Part shown: positions 16,981 to 25,584 of the stretch, one piece after another
How the letters are laid out: each line of letters opens with the position of its first letter
How positions within the stretch are numbered: the first letter of the stretch is position 1
Assembly: GCA_902363595.1 (NCBI GenBank)
Contig: CABJAP010000002.1
Location: 1-64,000, forward strand
DNA: 64,000 nt
Reading direction: 5' to 3'
Source of the DNA: Clostridia bacterium
GTDB taxonomy: Bacteria; Bacillota; Clostridia; Peptostreptococcales; Anaerovoracaceae
Made by a program: the position numbers and the translations under genes
Notes under the pieces: model-generated
Told to the model about the DNA's origin: nothing
Seen by the model: the letters and a program-made list of their open reading frames with translations, nothing else
Databases searched by the model: none

Positions 16981-17616
16981 TTATACGAACAGCTCATAGA
17001 TACCAAGGATTACGATGAGAATGCCGGAAATTAGCTCTGAGTAGGCGCCTAATCGATTATTGGTGAACGTAAGCCCTATTTTCACACCAATAATTAGCAG
17101 AACCATGCTAAAAATAAGGGTACATAAGGATGTGAGAATAATTGGAAGCCCGGCAATATTGGCCCCAATACCAAAGCCCATGTTGTTGATCATTAGCACC
17201 AAGGCAAGGCCAAGACTTTGCCGAGTACTCATCGAAATTCTGTACCCGCTGCCTTGGACAGAAGCTTGCCCCTGTGCTTTATCATCGGCATTATCATTTG
17301 GGCCAGAGACGGATTCTGTTCCTGTTCTTTGATTAGAGGATGCCTTATGCTTTTTTCGAAAAAAGCCGGCGACGAGCCATAATCCCATGATAATGAGAAT
17401 GCTGCAGCCGATCAGTGCTGCAGTCTCTTTTTTTAAAAACAGGGTGATTATTGTACCAAGGGACATAGAAATGAACGTACCGGCACTGGTGATCAGCGCG
17501 ATTAATAGGTTGCGGGCAAAGTTGATCCTGATTCCGCGGATTCCGTAGGCGATCCCCAGGGGAATATTGTCCATGTTGGCAGATATGGCGAACAGGACGG
17601 CTGAAATAACATGCAT
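16981..17616 (-). CDS. YtaF/MntP-like membrane protein
   Basis: A 211-residue membrane protein with six predicted helices in two halves. Each half has a motif of the MntP/YtaF type: AISANMDNIPLGIAYG near the N terminus and LMINNMGFGIGANIAGL in the second half. A charged linker rich in Gly, Ser and Asn (about residues 88-130) joins the halves. The layout matches YtaF, a sporulation-associated membrane protein related to manganese exporters. A CGGAGG site supports the start. It is divergent from the MGMT-like gene. Confidence 0.78.
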   Translation of the reverse strand: MHVISAVLFAISANMDNIPLGIAYGIRGIRINFARNLLIALITSAGTFISMSLGTIITLFLKKETAALIGCSILIIMGLWLVAGFFRKKHKASSNQRTGTESVSGPNDNADDKAQGQASVQGSGYRISMSTRQSLGLALVLMINNMGFGIGANIAGLPIILTSLCTLIFSMVLLIIGVKIGLTFTNNRLGAYSELISGILIVILGIYELFV

Positions 17617-17684
17617 AAATGACCTCCGTTTTTTGACACTACGTTATATATATGAATCAATAACAGAAGAAGGTTCGAGAAAAT

Positions 17685-17999
17685 ATGGAAAATATGTTTG
17701 AACAAGTCTATAAAATTGTAGCAGAGATTCCGACCGGCAAAGTAACGACCTATGGGCGGATTGCCAAAATGCTGGGCAATCCCCGGCTGTCAAGAGCAGT
17801 CGGATACGCGCTTTCTGTCAGCCCGAGCAATCTGCCCTGTCATAGAGTGGTCGACAGGAATGGGAAATTGGCAGATGCCTTTTTTCATGACGGAATCAAT
17901 GAGCAGCAATTGCTTCTTGAGGAAGAAGGCGTGCCTTTTACTGAGCAGGGATTGGTGGATTTGGAGGCTTGCATCTGGGATAGTAGTAGGCGGGTATGA
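17685..17999 (+). CDS. MGMT-family DNA-binding protein with intact PCHR
   Basis: A 104-residue protein equal to the C-terminal domain of O6-alkylguanine-DNA alkyltransferases. It has the helix-turn-helix part (PTGKVTTYGRIAKMLG) and the arginine-finger region (SRAVGYALS). The motif is NLPCHRVVDRNGKLA. Small alkyltransferase-like (ATL/YbaZ) proteins usually have Trp in place of the acceptor Cys; this one keeps Cys. It may therefore be an active but N-terminally reduced repair enzyme. The start ATG has a weak upstream GA-rich site (GGTTCGAGAAAAT). Confidence 0.82.
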   Translation: MENMFEQVYKIVAEIPTGKVTTYGRIAKMLGNPRLSRAVGYALSVSPSNLPCHRVVDRNGKLADAFFHDGINEQQLLLEEEGVPFTEQGLVDLEACIWDSSRRV

Positions 18000-18051
18000 G
18001 AATAGAAGACAAACATTCTGCGCACAATAACATGCAAGGAGTGTGAAAAAA

Positions 18052-18492
18052 ATGAATGAGAAAAATTATAATGCCGAACTATTGAATTTCGTATATCAAA
18101 ATTCACAGATGGGTGTGGACACCATTACGCAGCTTTTGGAAATCGCGCAGGACGGAGATTTTAAAGATCATTTGCATGCCCAGCTGAAAGAATATCGGCA
18201 GATTCACGATAAGGCGGCGCAAATGCTGGAAGCAAACGGGTTTACGGAAGAGGGCCTGACTGCTTTTGAGAAAATCCGTACCTATTTAATGATTAACTTC
18301 CAAACCTTATCCGATGATTCCACTTCTCATATTGCGGAAATGCTGATGGTGGGGAGCAATATGGGGGTGATCGATGCTATTAAAAATATCAGAAAATATA
18401 AGGATGTGGCAGAAGCAGATATTTTGGAGCTGATGGAACATCTGAAAAAATTTGAAGAAAATAATGTAGAGCGCTTTAAACCATATTTATAA
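18052..18492 (+). CDS. Small helical protein of unknown function
   Basis: A 146-residue, almost entirely helical cytoplasmic protein (for example LLEIAQDGDFKDHLHAQLKE). It looks like a four-helix bundle of DUF2383/ferritin-like character. His and Glu residues sit in several helices, but no certain metal site can be assigned. The ATG at 18052 has AAGGAG at 10-nt spacing; the in-frame GTG at 18043 is too close to that site. It follows the MGMT-like gene by 52 bp and may be cotranscribed. Function unknown. Confidence 0.72.
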   Translation: MNEKNYNAELLNFVYQNSQMGVDTITQLLEIAQDGDFKDHLHAQLKEYRQIHDKAAQMLEANGFTEEGLTAFEKIRTYLMINFQTLSDDSTSHIAEMLMVGSNMGVIDAIKNIRKYKDVAEADILELMEHLKKFEENNVERFKPYL

Positions 18493-18540
18493 ATAAAATC
18501 GCGGTTTCTGTCCCTTTGGGCGGGCCGCGTTTGTTCTAAT

Positions 18541-18580
18541 GAAAAAAGCAAACTTCGTACAACGCGACGTTTGCTTAAAA
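18541..18580 (-). terminator. Terminator of the coiled-coil gene (minus strand)
   Basis: On the minus strand, AAGCAAAC and GTTTGCTT form an 8-bp stem with a 15-nt loop followed by TTTTTT. It lies about 120 bp after the coiled-coil stop. The 18580-18698 stretch holds a further small hairpin (TTAAAAG/CTTTTAA) and no gene. Confidence 0.6.
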
Positions 18581-18698
18581 GAGGGTGCTTTTAAGTTGTT
18601 ATTCGCCTTACTAATAGCGAGGGTTTGCTGCTATGGTCAAGGCCGGTCCCACCCGGCAGCAGCAATCATCCTGCTGAGTCGTTATCAGCGCAGAATGA

Positions 18699-19199
18699 CT
18701 AGACTGCAGCTTTTTTCAGAGCCTCTTTATCGACTTTCTGTTCTTGTAGAAATTTGGACCAGTCAATTGCTGCGCCCAGATCCGTTTCCAGAATTTTGAA
18801 ATTGCGCTGGGCCTGATGATGAAGCTCTGCGGTATTTTGTCTGGAAAAATCGTTGAGCTCGTTCATGGAAACTTCCAGACCAGCAAGTCTCGATTCCAGG
18901 CTGGAAATTCTTTCGCCCATGGAAGATTCCAGGCTGGAAATTCTTTCGCCCATGGAAGATTCCAGGCTGGAAATTCTTTCGCCCATGGAAGATTCCAGAT
19001 TGGAGATTCTATTGTCCATGGAAGATTCCAGGTTGGAGATTCTCGTATCCATTGCTTCCACTTTGTTTTCCAGTAAAGTCGTTCTCTCCAACAGATTGGC
19101 AAAGCCTCTTTCCAGATTGGTGACCCGAACCTTTACTTCCTTCACCTCGTCATAGATCATCACTAGCAGTTCTTTGATTTCACGAATGTTCTGCTCCAT
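18699..19199 (-). CDS. Hendecad-repeat coiled-coil protein
   Basis: A 166-residue soluble protein predicted to be one long coiled coil. The core (about residues 50-105) is built from 11-residue repeats such as RISNLESSMDN and RISSLESSMGE, encoded by 33-bp DNA repeats. Before and after are less regular helices (VRVTNLERGFANLLERTTLL; IDWSKFLQEQKVDKEALKKA). There is no signal peptide or membrane segment. AAAGGA precedes the ATG. It resembles small coiled-coil proteins of Clostridia without known function. The plus-strand reading frames here are mirror effects of the repeats. Confidence 0.72.
   Translation of the reverse strand: MEQNIREIKELLVMIYDEVKEVKVRVTNLERGFANLLERTTLLENKVEAMDTRISNLESSMDNRISNLESSMGERISSLESSMGERISSLESSMGERISSLESRLAGLEVSMNELNDFSRQNTAELHHQAQRNFKILETDLGAAIDWSKFLQEQKVDKEALKKAAV
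18892..19056. repeat. Five tandem 33-bp coding repeats
   Basis: Units begin at 18892, 18925, 18958, 18991 and 19024 with GATTCCAG(G/A)(C/T)TGGA(A/G)ATTCT. The first three are nearly identical; the last two differ more. They encode the 11-residue repeats of the coiled-coil protein, so copy number can change without breaking the frame. Confidence 0.9.
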
Positions 19200-19325
19200 A
19201 ATAAAGTCCTTTCCCCATTGTCCCTGACAATGGCTTTTTTGATTGAATCAATATCCGTATTATAGCATGCACAACACATTGTTGCAAGAGAAAAAATGTA
19301 AAAAAATTACAAATTTAATTGAGCC

Positions 19326-19360
19326 AATTGTAAACTTTACATAAAAAAAGGTTGACAATT
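19326..19360 (+). promoter_or_regulatory. BirA operator (biotin box)
   Basis: AATTGTAAAC (19326-19335) and GTTGACAATT (19351-19360) are inverted half-sites separated by exactly 15 bp, with one mismatch in the palindrome. This is the Gram-positive BirA-box architecture. The right half overlaps the -35 TTGACA, so bound BirA-biotinyl-AMP would block the promoter of bioY-bioB-bioD-bioA. Confidence 0.88.
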
Positions 19361-19379
19361 TGCCCGGCGCAAGTATACT
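19352..19379 (+). promoter_or_regulatory. Promoter of the biotin operon
   Basis: TTGACA (19352-19357) and TATACT (19374-19379) with a 16-bp spacer lie 37 bp before the bioY start. The -35 is embedded in the BirA operator. Confidence 0.85.
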
Positions 19380-19415
19380 AGGCATAGAAGAAACTTTTCT
19401 TGTGGAGGTGTTGAT

Positions 19416-19973
19416 ATGACAAAAGCCTTTTCTGTGCAGAAGATGATTCTGTGTTCCTTGTTTGCAGCTTTGATTGCTGTGGGCGCCTTTATCAAAATAC
19501 CGGTTCCTGTGGTGCCCTTTACTCTTCAATTTCTCTTTACCACATTGGCGGGTATGTTTCTGGGAGCGCGAAACGGGGCTGCGAGCGTGATCCTTTATTT
19601 GATTCTGGGTCTTGCAGGACTGCCGATCTTTGCCCAGGGCGGCGGCCCGGGATATGTCCTGGTGCCCAGCTTCGGCTACTTGATCGGATTTGCAGCAGGA
19701 ACGTGGATCACGGGAAAAATGACCGAATACTGGCCTAGTCCAAACTTGAAACAATTACTGGCAGCGAATTTTTTCGGACTAATGGCTGTGTATGCGATTG
19801 GCATGGCATATTATTATATAATATGCAATTATGTTCTTGGAACACCCATCGCTTTTTGGCCATTGTTTTTGTATTGCTTTTTATTGGCAGTTCCTGGCGA
19901 TCTTTTGATTTGTGTCGTATGTGCGATTCTAGGTCAAAGGCTTTTACCTCAAGTAAGGAGGTTTATAAAATGA
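19416..19973 (+). CDS. bioY: Biotin transporter BioY
   Basis: A 185-residue ECF S-component for biotin uptake with six membrane helices. Typical BioY segments are VPFTLQFLFTTLAGMFLGAR, LPIFAQGGGPGYVLVPSFGY and FAAGTWITGKM. Length is normal. GGAGG lies 8 bp before the ATG. It is first in the operon under the BirA box and overlaps bioB by 4 bp. No ECF ATPase or T-component is nearby, so it must use a shared module or work alone. Confidence 0.96.
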   Translation: MTKAFSVQKMILCSLFAALIAVGAFIKIPVPVVPFTLQFLFTTLAGMFLGARNGAASVILYLILGLAGLPIFAQGGGPGYVLVPSFGYLIGFAAGTWITGKMTEYWPSPNLKQLLAANFFGLMAVYAIGMAYYYIICNYVLGTPIAFWPLFLYCFLLAVPGDLLICVVCAILGQRLLPQVRRFIK

Positions 19974-20896
19974 TAAACAAGGAAGGGCTGATAAAGCTGG
20001 CAGAGCGACCTTTTAAAAAGTTATGCGAGGAAGCGGACCGGCTTCGCTTTGAGATGTGCGGAACCGAGTTTGATCTGTGCAGCATTGTAAACGGAAAGAG
20101 CGGCCGCTGCAGTGAAGATTGCAAATACTGCGCTCAGTCTATGTATTACCAGACGGAAATTCCAGAATATCCATTGATGGATGAAGAGGCGATCTGCAGT
20201 GAGGCAGCATATAATCAGGAGAAAGGCGTGGCCCGATTCTCTGTCGTTACTTCGGGAAAACGCCTATCTGATATCGAGATTGAGCAGCTTTGCCGTACAT
20301 ATAGAAAAATTGCTGCTGAAAAGAAGATTTCCCCATGTGCATCCCACGGGCTTTTGACAGAAGATCAATTCAAAAAACTAAAGGAAGCTGGGGTAGTGCG
20401 CTATCACAATAATCTAGAAGCAAGTGAACGTTTCTTTTCGAAGATTTGTACAACCCATACACAAAAAGATAAACGAGAAGCTCTTAGGCGAGCAAAAAAA
20501 GCAGGTCTTTCCATATGCAGCGGCGGAATCATCGGCATGGGGGAAACGATGGAAGACAGGATCGACCTGGCGCTGGAACTGCGGGATTTAGGCGTAAACT
20601 CCGTTCCTCTAAACATTCTCAATCCAATTCCAGGAACACCTCTGGCCGCTCAAAAGCCGCTGTCAAATGAGGAGGTATGCCGAACAGTAGCGCTTTTCCG
20701 TTTCGCCTTGCCGAAAGCATCAATCCGTCTGGCCGGAGGAAGAGGTCTTTTGCCCGACAAAGGAAGGATGGCTTTCCGATCCGGAGCAAACGCTGCTATT
20801 TCCGGCGATATGCTGACTACCGCCGGTATCAGCATTAATCGTGACTTGGAAATGATTGAAGAACTTGGATATAAGGTGGTGAAATGCAATGACTAA
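19970..20896 (+). CDS. bioB: Biotin synthase BioB
   Basis: A 308-residue radical-SAM enzyme that inserts sulfur into dethiobiotin. The cluster motif GRCSEDCKYCAQS gives CxxxCxxC. Other conserved segments are YHNNLEASERFF, GGIIGMGETMEDRIDLALEL and NPIPGTPL. The ATG overlaps the bioY stop (ATGA) and has AAGGAGG upstream. The last 8 bp overlap bioD. It is slightly shorter than enterobacterial BioB, as usual for Clostridia. Confidence 0.95.
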   Translation: MINKEGLIKLAERPFKKLCEEADRLRFEMCGTEFDLCSIVNGKSGRCSEDCKYCAQSMYYQTEIPEYPLMDEEAICSEAAYNQEKGVARFSVVTSGKRLSDIEIEQLCRTYRKIAAEKKISPCASHGLLTEDQFKKLKEAGVVRYHNNLEASERFFSKICTTHTQKDKREALRRAKKAGLSICSGGIIGMGETMEDRIDLALELRDLGVNSVPLNILNPIPGTPLAAQKPLSNEEVCRTVALFRFALPKASIRLAGGRGLLPDKGRMAFRSGANAAISGDMLTTAGISINRDLEMIEELGYKVVKCND

Positions 20897-21569
20897 AGGA
20901 CTTTTTATTACAGCAACTGGAACCGATGCCGGAAAGACCTACCTGACCGGACTGATGATCAAAAAAATGCGGGAATCCGGGTACACTGCCGGATACTATA
21001 AAGCGGCGCTGAGCGGGGCGGAGCGAAAGGGAGGGGCGCTGATTCCCGGCGACGCAGATCATGTGAAACGAACCGCAGGGCTAACGGAACCCTTTTCGCA
21101 GATGGTTTCCTATATCTATGAAACTGCCGTATCACCCCATTTGGCAGCAGAAATAGAAGGCCCTTTGATATCGGAAGAAAAGGTCCTTGCGGACTATAAA
21201 AAAGCTTGCCTGAAGTATGATTACATAACCGTTGAGGGAAGCGGCGGAATTATATGTCCCATCAGACGGGAAAAGCCCCAGCTGATGCTGACTGATCTGA
21301 TCAAGGCGATGAACTTGGGGGTACTGATCGTCGCGCCGGCCCAATTAGGTACGATTAACAGCACCATTCTAACCATTGAATACGCCCGCACAAAAGGGAT
21401 CCCGGTGCGGGGGGTTATGCTCAATTACTTCCACCCAGGTGATCGGATGGAGGAAGATAACAAGCGATTTATTGAAGAATATACCGGTGTGCCCGTACTC
21501 GCTTGCGTTAAGGAATTGGAACAGGATCTGCCGATGGATGGGAAACTGCTGGCAGAGCTTTATCGATAA
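20889..21569 (+). CDS. bioD: ATP-dependent dethiobiotin synthetase BioD
   Basis: A 226-residue enzyme that closes the ureido ring of dethiobiotin from 7,8-diaminopelargonate, CO2 and ATP. The P-loop variant FITATGTDAGKTYLTGL, the KAALSGA segment and VEGSGGIICPI are present. It overlaps bioB by 8 bp and is followed by bioA after 10 bp. Its ribosome site is weak, consistent with coupled translation. Confidence 0.95.
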   Translation: MTKGLFITATGTDAGKTYLTGLMIKKMRESGYTAGYYKAALSGAERKGGALIPGDADHVKRTAGLTEPFSQMVSYIYETAVSPHLAAEIEGPLISEEKVLADYKKACLKYDYITVEGSGGIICPIRREKPQLMLTDLIKAMNLGVLIVAPAQLGTINSTILTIEYARTKGIPVRGVMLNYFHPGDRMEEDNKRFIEEYTGVPVLACVKELEQDLPMDGKLLAELYR

Positions 21570-21579
21570 GGAGATCATT

Positions 21580-22905
21580 ATGAATTTGAAAAAGGACTAC
21601 ATCTGGCATCCGTGCACACAAATGAAGGATCATGAAGCGTTTCCACTGGTCATGGCTGATCGGGCGGAAGGAATCTACATCTACGATGAAGAGGGGAAAG
21701 CCTACATAGATATCATCAGCTCCTGGTGGTGCTCCCTGCTTGGACACAATCATCCGCGGATAAGCAAAGCGGTAAAAGACCAGCTGGATAAAATGGAGCA
21801 CGTCATGTTCGCGGGATTTACCCACAAACCCGCAGAGGAGCTGTGCAGACGGCTTGCAGGACTGCTGCCTCCAGGGCTGGAGAAATGTTTCTTTGTGGAC
21901 AATGGCTCTGCTGCTGTGGAATGCGCCATGAAGATGAGCTTTCAGTATCATCTCCAGACCGGATATCCAAAGAAACAGAGATTTATGACCCTGGCAGGCG
22001 GGTATCACGGTGAAACACTGGGAGCACTTTCAATGGGCGGTATGGACTATTATTCTGACATCTATCGCCCGCTGCTGCTTTCCGCGATCCATGTGGATGG
22101 TCCGGACTGTTACCGCTGTCCCTATGGAAAAGAACGGGACTCCTGCCAAGCGGAGTGCATTCAGGGAGCGGAGAAGGCTTTTGAACAATACGGAGAAGAA
22201 ACAACAGCCTTTCTACTTGAACCCATGTTTCAGGGAGCAGCCGGCATGCGGATCTATTCCCCTGTCTATTTGAAAAGGCTGCGCCAGTTGTGTGATCGTT
22301 ATCATGTGAATTTGATCGCAGATGAGATTGCGGCCGGTTATGGAAGGACTGGAAAGCTCTTTGCTTGTGAACACGCGGGGATTACTCCGGATTTCATCTG
22401 TCTTTCCAAGGGGCTTACCGGCGGGTATCTGCCAATGGCTATGACGGTGACCACCCCGGAAATTTACCAGGCTTTTTATGCTAATTTCAATGAGAAAAAA
22501 GCATTTGTCCATAGTACCACCTACAGCGGCAATCCGCTTGCTTGCGCAGCGGCCGTTGAAGTATTGAAAGTGCTAGAAGAAGAGGATACTCTTGCGCATA
22601 CGGAGGAAGGTTATCTAAAAAAGGTATTGAATAAGGCTTTGGCAGGCCATCCCCATGTGGGAGAGATAAGGACGATCGGATTAATCAATGCCATTGAGCT
22701 GGTAGAAAATAAAGAGACAAAAAAAGCTTTTGCCCCGGATCAGCGTATAGGGTATCAAATTTATAAAGAGGCTATGATGCGGGGGCTGGTGCTGCGGCCC
22801 ATGGGAGATGTGCCTTACTTCAATCCGCCGCTGAATATCCGGCGGGAGGAGATTGATCAGGCGGTTTTGATCTGCCGGGAAAGCATTGAGGCAATCCTGG
22901 GTTAG
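21580..22905 (+). CDS. bioA: Adenosylmethionine-8-amino-7-oxononanoate aminotransferase BioA
   Basis: A 441-residue class III PLP aminotransferase that makes 7,8-diaminopelargonate from KAPA. The N-terminal IWHPCTQM is diagnostic of BioA. The PLP lysine is in ICLSKGLTGGYLPMA, the PLP aspartate in LIADEIAAGYGRTG, and SWWCSLLGHNHPRI is also typical. The ATG at 21580 follows AAGGAG. It ends the operon. No bioF, bioW, bioC or bioH is present, so KAPA or pimelate must come from genes elsewhere or from uptake. Confidence 0.95.
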   Translation: MNLKKDYIWHPCTQMKDHEAFPLVMADRAEGIYIYDEEGKAYIDIISSWWCSLLGHNHPRISKAVKDQLDKMEHVMFAGFTHKPAEELCRRLAGLLPPGLEKCFFVDNGSAAVECAMKMSFQYHLQTGYPKKQRFMTLAGGYHGETLGALSMGGMDYYSDIYRPLLLSAIHVDGPDCYRCPYGKERDSCQAECIQGAEKAFEQYGEETTAFLLEPMFQGAAGMRIYSPVYLKRLRQLCDRYHVNLIADEIAAGYGRTGKLFACEHAGITPDFICLSKGLTGGYLPMAMTVTTPEIYQAFYANFNEKKAFVHSTTYSGNPLACAAAVEVLKVLEEEDTLAHTEEGYLKKVLNKALAGHPHVGEIRTIGLINAIELVENKETKKAFAPDQRIGYQIYKEAMMRGLVLRPMGDVPYFNPPLNIRREEIDQAVLICRESIEAILG

Positions 22906-23062
22906 CGGTTATCCTTCTAAGGGTGCAGGAGATGATAGAAATGGATTTGCCTCTGAATCTGTGTTATAATAAACCATTATTGCAGCGTGCGGACCGACCT
23001 GGACGGAAGATCGGATTACGACAGACTGCACAATGGCAGATCGAAAAAAGGAGGCAAGGAAT

Positions 23063-23590
23063 ATGAGACAGGAACTTTGGGAAAAAGCAGTCGCGTTTCA
23101 CGGCCACCAATGCGGCGGGATCGCACTGGGTGTTCGGGCCTGTATGGAAGCGATCGACCGGCTTGGAATCACCTTTTCCGAAGATGAGGATCTGGTGTGT
23201 GTAACGGAAAACGATGCCTGCGGCGTAGATGCGGTACAAGCGATTTTGGGCTGCACCCTGGGCAAAGGAAACCTGATCTATTATGGAACGGGAAAAATGG
23301 CCTTTAACTTTTATAACCGCAGAACAGGTGAAAGCTTTCGCATGATCGCCAAACCAAAAAAGGCCGGCGGAAAAAAGGGAAAGGCGTATATCGATGCTGT
23401 ACTCAGCGGCCCTTTGGAGGAAATTTTCGATGTGGGCGAAACCAGATATCCGCTGCCGGAGAAGGCCAGAAGCCTCAACACGGTCCTATGCCAGATTTGC
23501 GGAGAAGGAGCGCCGGAAACCAAGATGCGGATTCAGAATGGAAAGCAGGTCTGCCTGGAATGCTTTAACGATTATACCAGGGGGTGGTAG
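23063..23590 (+). CDS. FmdE-family protein with C-terminal zinc ribbon
   Basis: A 175-residue protein of the FmdE family (named after a subunit of formylmethanofuran dehydrogenase; function in bacteria unknown). FHGHQCGGIALGVRA and TENDACGVDAVQAILGC are family hallmarks, with Cys and His probably binding metal. The C terminus has a two-pair Cys ribbon (CQICGEGAP ... CLECF). AAGGAGG precedes the ATG at 23063; an ATG at 23033 has no site. A TATAAT lies at 22965-22970. It heads a run of close genes including two PH-domain membrane proteins. Confidence 0.85.
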   Translation: MRQELWEKAVAFHGHQCGGIALGVRACMEAIDRLGITFSEDEDLVCVTENDACGVDAVQAILGCTLGKGNLIYYGTGKMAFNFYNRRTGESFRMIAKPKKAGGKKGKAYIDAVLSGPLEEIFDVGETRYPLPEKARSLNTVLCQICGEGAPETKMRIQNGKQVCLECFNDYTRGW

Positions 23591-23595
23591 CGGCG

Positions 23596-24087
23596 ATGGA
23601 TTACATCAAACTTGATAAAAAAGCCATCGCAAGCTGGAGAATCGGCAGAGTCCTATCCTTTGCAATCCTGCTTCTGGCATGCGCAGCCCTGCGTATCATC
23701 AGCGGCAGGATCCCTCAACTGGATCCTTTTCTATGGATCATTACCTTGGCGCTTTCCGTGATTGTACTGTACAAGCTTTTGGGAATTCTTATCTATCCGA
23801 TGATCGAATATCGTCAGTGGGGATATTATATAACGGAAGACAAAGTGGACATTCACCATGGAATTTTTTTCGTGACCAATACCATCGTTCCCATTATCCG
23901 AATCCAGCATATCACCGTCAGCCAGGGACCGATCAATCGCAGACTGGGGCTGTACGATGTGGAGCTTTCCCTGGCCAGCGATAATTTTAAGATCGAATGT
24001 CTGGCAAAAGACGTTGCCGATGAAATTGCCGAGAATCTGAAAAACAAGCTATACACAAGGCTGAAAACCAAGGAGGAAGGCCAATGA
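23596..24087 (+). CDS. PH-domain (bPH2) membrane protein, YdbS-like
   Basis: A 163-residue protein with two membrane helices (about residues 20-62) followed by a bPH2 domain (WGYYITEDKVDIHHGIFFVT, then RIQHITVSQGPINRRLGLYD). It resembles Bacillus YdbS. It begins 5 bp after the FmdE-like gene (ATG 23596; a GTG at 23584 is less likely) and overlaps the YdbT-like gene by 4 bp. YdbS/YdbT pairs are membrane proteins of unknown mechanism, sometimes linked to antimicrobial stress. Confidence 0.86.
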   Translation: MDYIKLDKKAIASWRIGRVLSFAILLLACAALRIISGRIPQLDPFLWIITLALSVIVLYKLLGILIYPMIEYRQWGYYITEDKVDIHHGIFFVTNTIVPIIRIQHITVSQGPINRRLGLYDVELSLASDNFKIECLAKDVADEIAENLKNKLYTRLKTKEEGQ

Positions 24088-25568
24088 GATTCGGACCAAG
24101 ACGCGGCCACTTTCTATTCATCTTTGAACGGTTTTTCCGGGATTTCGGACTCCTTTTGGCAGCTGTAGTCATTTCGCTGGTTCTTGGTGATTATCAAAAA
24201 CTGTTGGAAAACGTTCCTGTGCTGGTTGTAGTGCTTTTTGCACCGATAAGCAGGCTGATCCAATATCTCTTTACCTATTACAGCATCGACGATGAGAAGC
24301 TGCTGGTAGAAAGCGGATGGATCAAAAAGAAAACCCAAGAAATCCCCCTTACCAACATAACCACAGTGGACTTTTCGCAAAATATCGTTTTCCAACTGTT
24401 CAAAGTTTACAGCGTAAACGTGGACAATGCGGGCAGCATCAGCGGAGATTCGGGAAAGGTCAAGATGGCCTTCAAGATGAAGGATGCCATTGCGGTGAAA
24501 CAACTGCTGCTTTCCAAGCGGCAGCAGCCTGATCCGGAGATTCACAATGACCGCATTTCGGAAGATGATAGCGGTAATACCATTTTAGCTGGAACTGGAG
24601 AGATCCTGTTGATGGGGCTTTTGCGTTCAAAAGCGCTGGTGGTGATACAGGTTCTGGCTTACGGCGGTGTAGCTATCAGCCTTATTTCAAGGATTTTTCT
24701 CTCTAAAAACGTGGACGGCCAGGAACTGATGCTGAACTATTTTCTCAGCATTTCTGCGCCCCTGCTGATTGCAGCGCTGATCATCGCCCTTTATTTGCTG
24801 GGAGTAGCCATCAGCGTGATTCTGACTATGATTAAATATTACGGCTTTCGGATTACCAATCGAGAAAATTCGATCTTCATTGAATATGGATTATTGAACA
24901 AAAAAACGTATACTTTAATTAAAGAGAAAATCAGCGGTGTATCCTATAATCAATCGATTCTCATGCGGATTTTCAAAAGAGGGACTTTGGAAGTTTTTGC
25001 AGTGGGCTACGGCAGCAATGAAGAGGATAGTCAGGAAGTGGCTATACTCTATCCTATAATCAAAAAGGACCGGTTAGAATTTTTTTTGAAGCGATTCCTG
25101 CCGGAACTGGAGCTGGAGAAATCACCAATAGGAACTGAAGCAAAAGCCTTTCCATACTTTTTCCTCTGCGGACGTTTCCTTTTCTCTGCACTGCTGCTCC
25201 TTTCCGCAGCAGTATCGACGGTCTTTTTTATTAGATTGCCGATAATCAAAGCTGTGGTGCTGGTTGTCTGCCTGCTGATTTTCCTGAGCGCTCTTGCGTC
25301 GGTAATACTGGAATACGGCAATACGGCGATGGCGGCGGACAGCAGAACCGTTTTTTTGACCTGCGGCGGCTTTACTAAACGCACTGTGCTGCTGAGGACA
25401 GAAACCATCGAATATATTGAGGAGAGGGCGACCACCAGAAAAAAGAGGAAAAGAGGGCTAACGACCATACGTCTGGGTATTCTCGCTCCGCCAGCGGTTT
25501 CACACCAGAGAGTGCGCAACTTGGCAATGGGCGTTTTTGAAGAGGTCAGGGAAAAGCTGACCTACTGA
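24084..25568 (+). CDS. PH-domain (bPH2) membrane protein, YdbT-like
   Basis: A 494-residue membrane protein with three bPH2 units. The first is around YYSIDDEKLLVESGWIKKKT, the second around FRITNRENSIFIEYGLLNKK, and the third, more divergent, follows the membrane segment near residue 380. Pairs of membrane helices separate them. This is the YdbT architecture. Its ATG overlaps the YdbS-like stop (ATGA), so the two are coupled and likely form one complex. Confidence 0.88.
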   Translation: MRFGPRRGHFLFIFERFFRDFGLLLAAVVISLVLGDYQKLLENVPVLVVVLFAPISRLIQYLFTYYSIDDEKLLVESGWIKKKTQEIPLTNITTVDFSQNIVFQLFKVYSVNVDNAGSISGDSGKVKMAFKMKDAIAVKQLLLSKRQQPDPEIHNDRISEDDSGNTILAGTGEILLMGLLRSKALVVIQVLAYGGVAISLISRIFLSKNVDGQELMLNYFLSISAPLLIAALIIALYLLGVAISVILTMIKYYGFRITNRENSIFIEYGLLNKKTYTLIKEKISGVSYNQSILMRIFKRGTLEVFAVGYGSNEEDSQEVAILYPIIKKDRLEFFLKRFLPELELEKSPIGTEAKAFPYFFLCGRFLFSALLLLSAAVSTVFFIRLPIIKAVVLVVCLLIFLSALASVILEYGNTAMAADSRTVFLTCGGFTKRTVLLRTETIEYIEERATTRKKRKRGLTTIRLGILAPPAVSHQRVRNLAMGVFEEVREKLTY

Positions 25569-25584
25569 TTTAAGGATGGAATTT

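Noticed and set aside
18892-19056. CRISPR-like array of 33-bp repeats
   Set aside because: The repeats are directly tandem with no spacers and encode a coiled-coil protein in frame; no cas genes are present.
18816-19155. Two plus-strand repeat-containing frames over the coiled-coil gene
   Set aside because: A 33-bp repeat keeps all six frames open by periodicity; only the minus strand has a good start site and heptad/hendecad logic.
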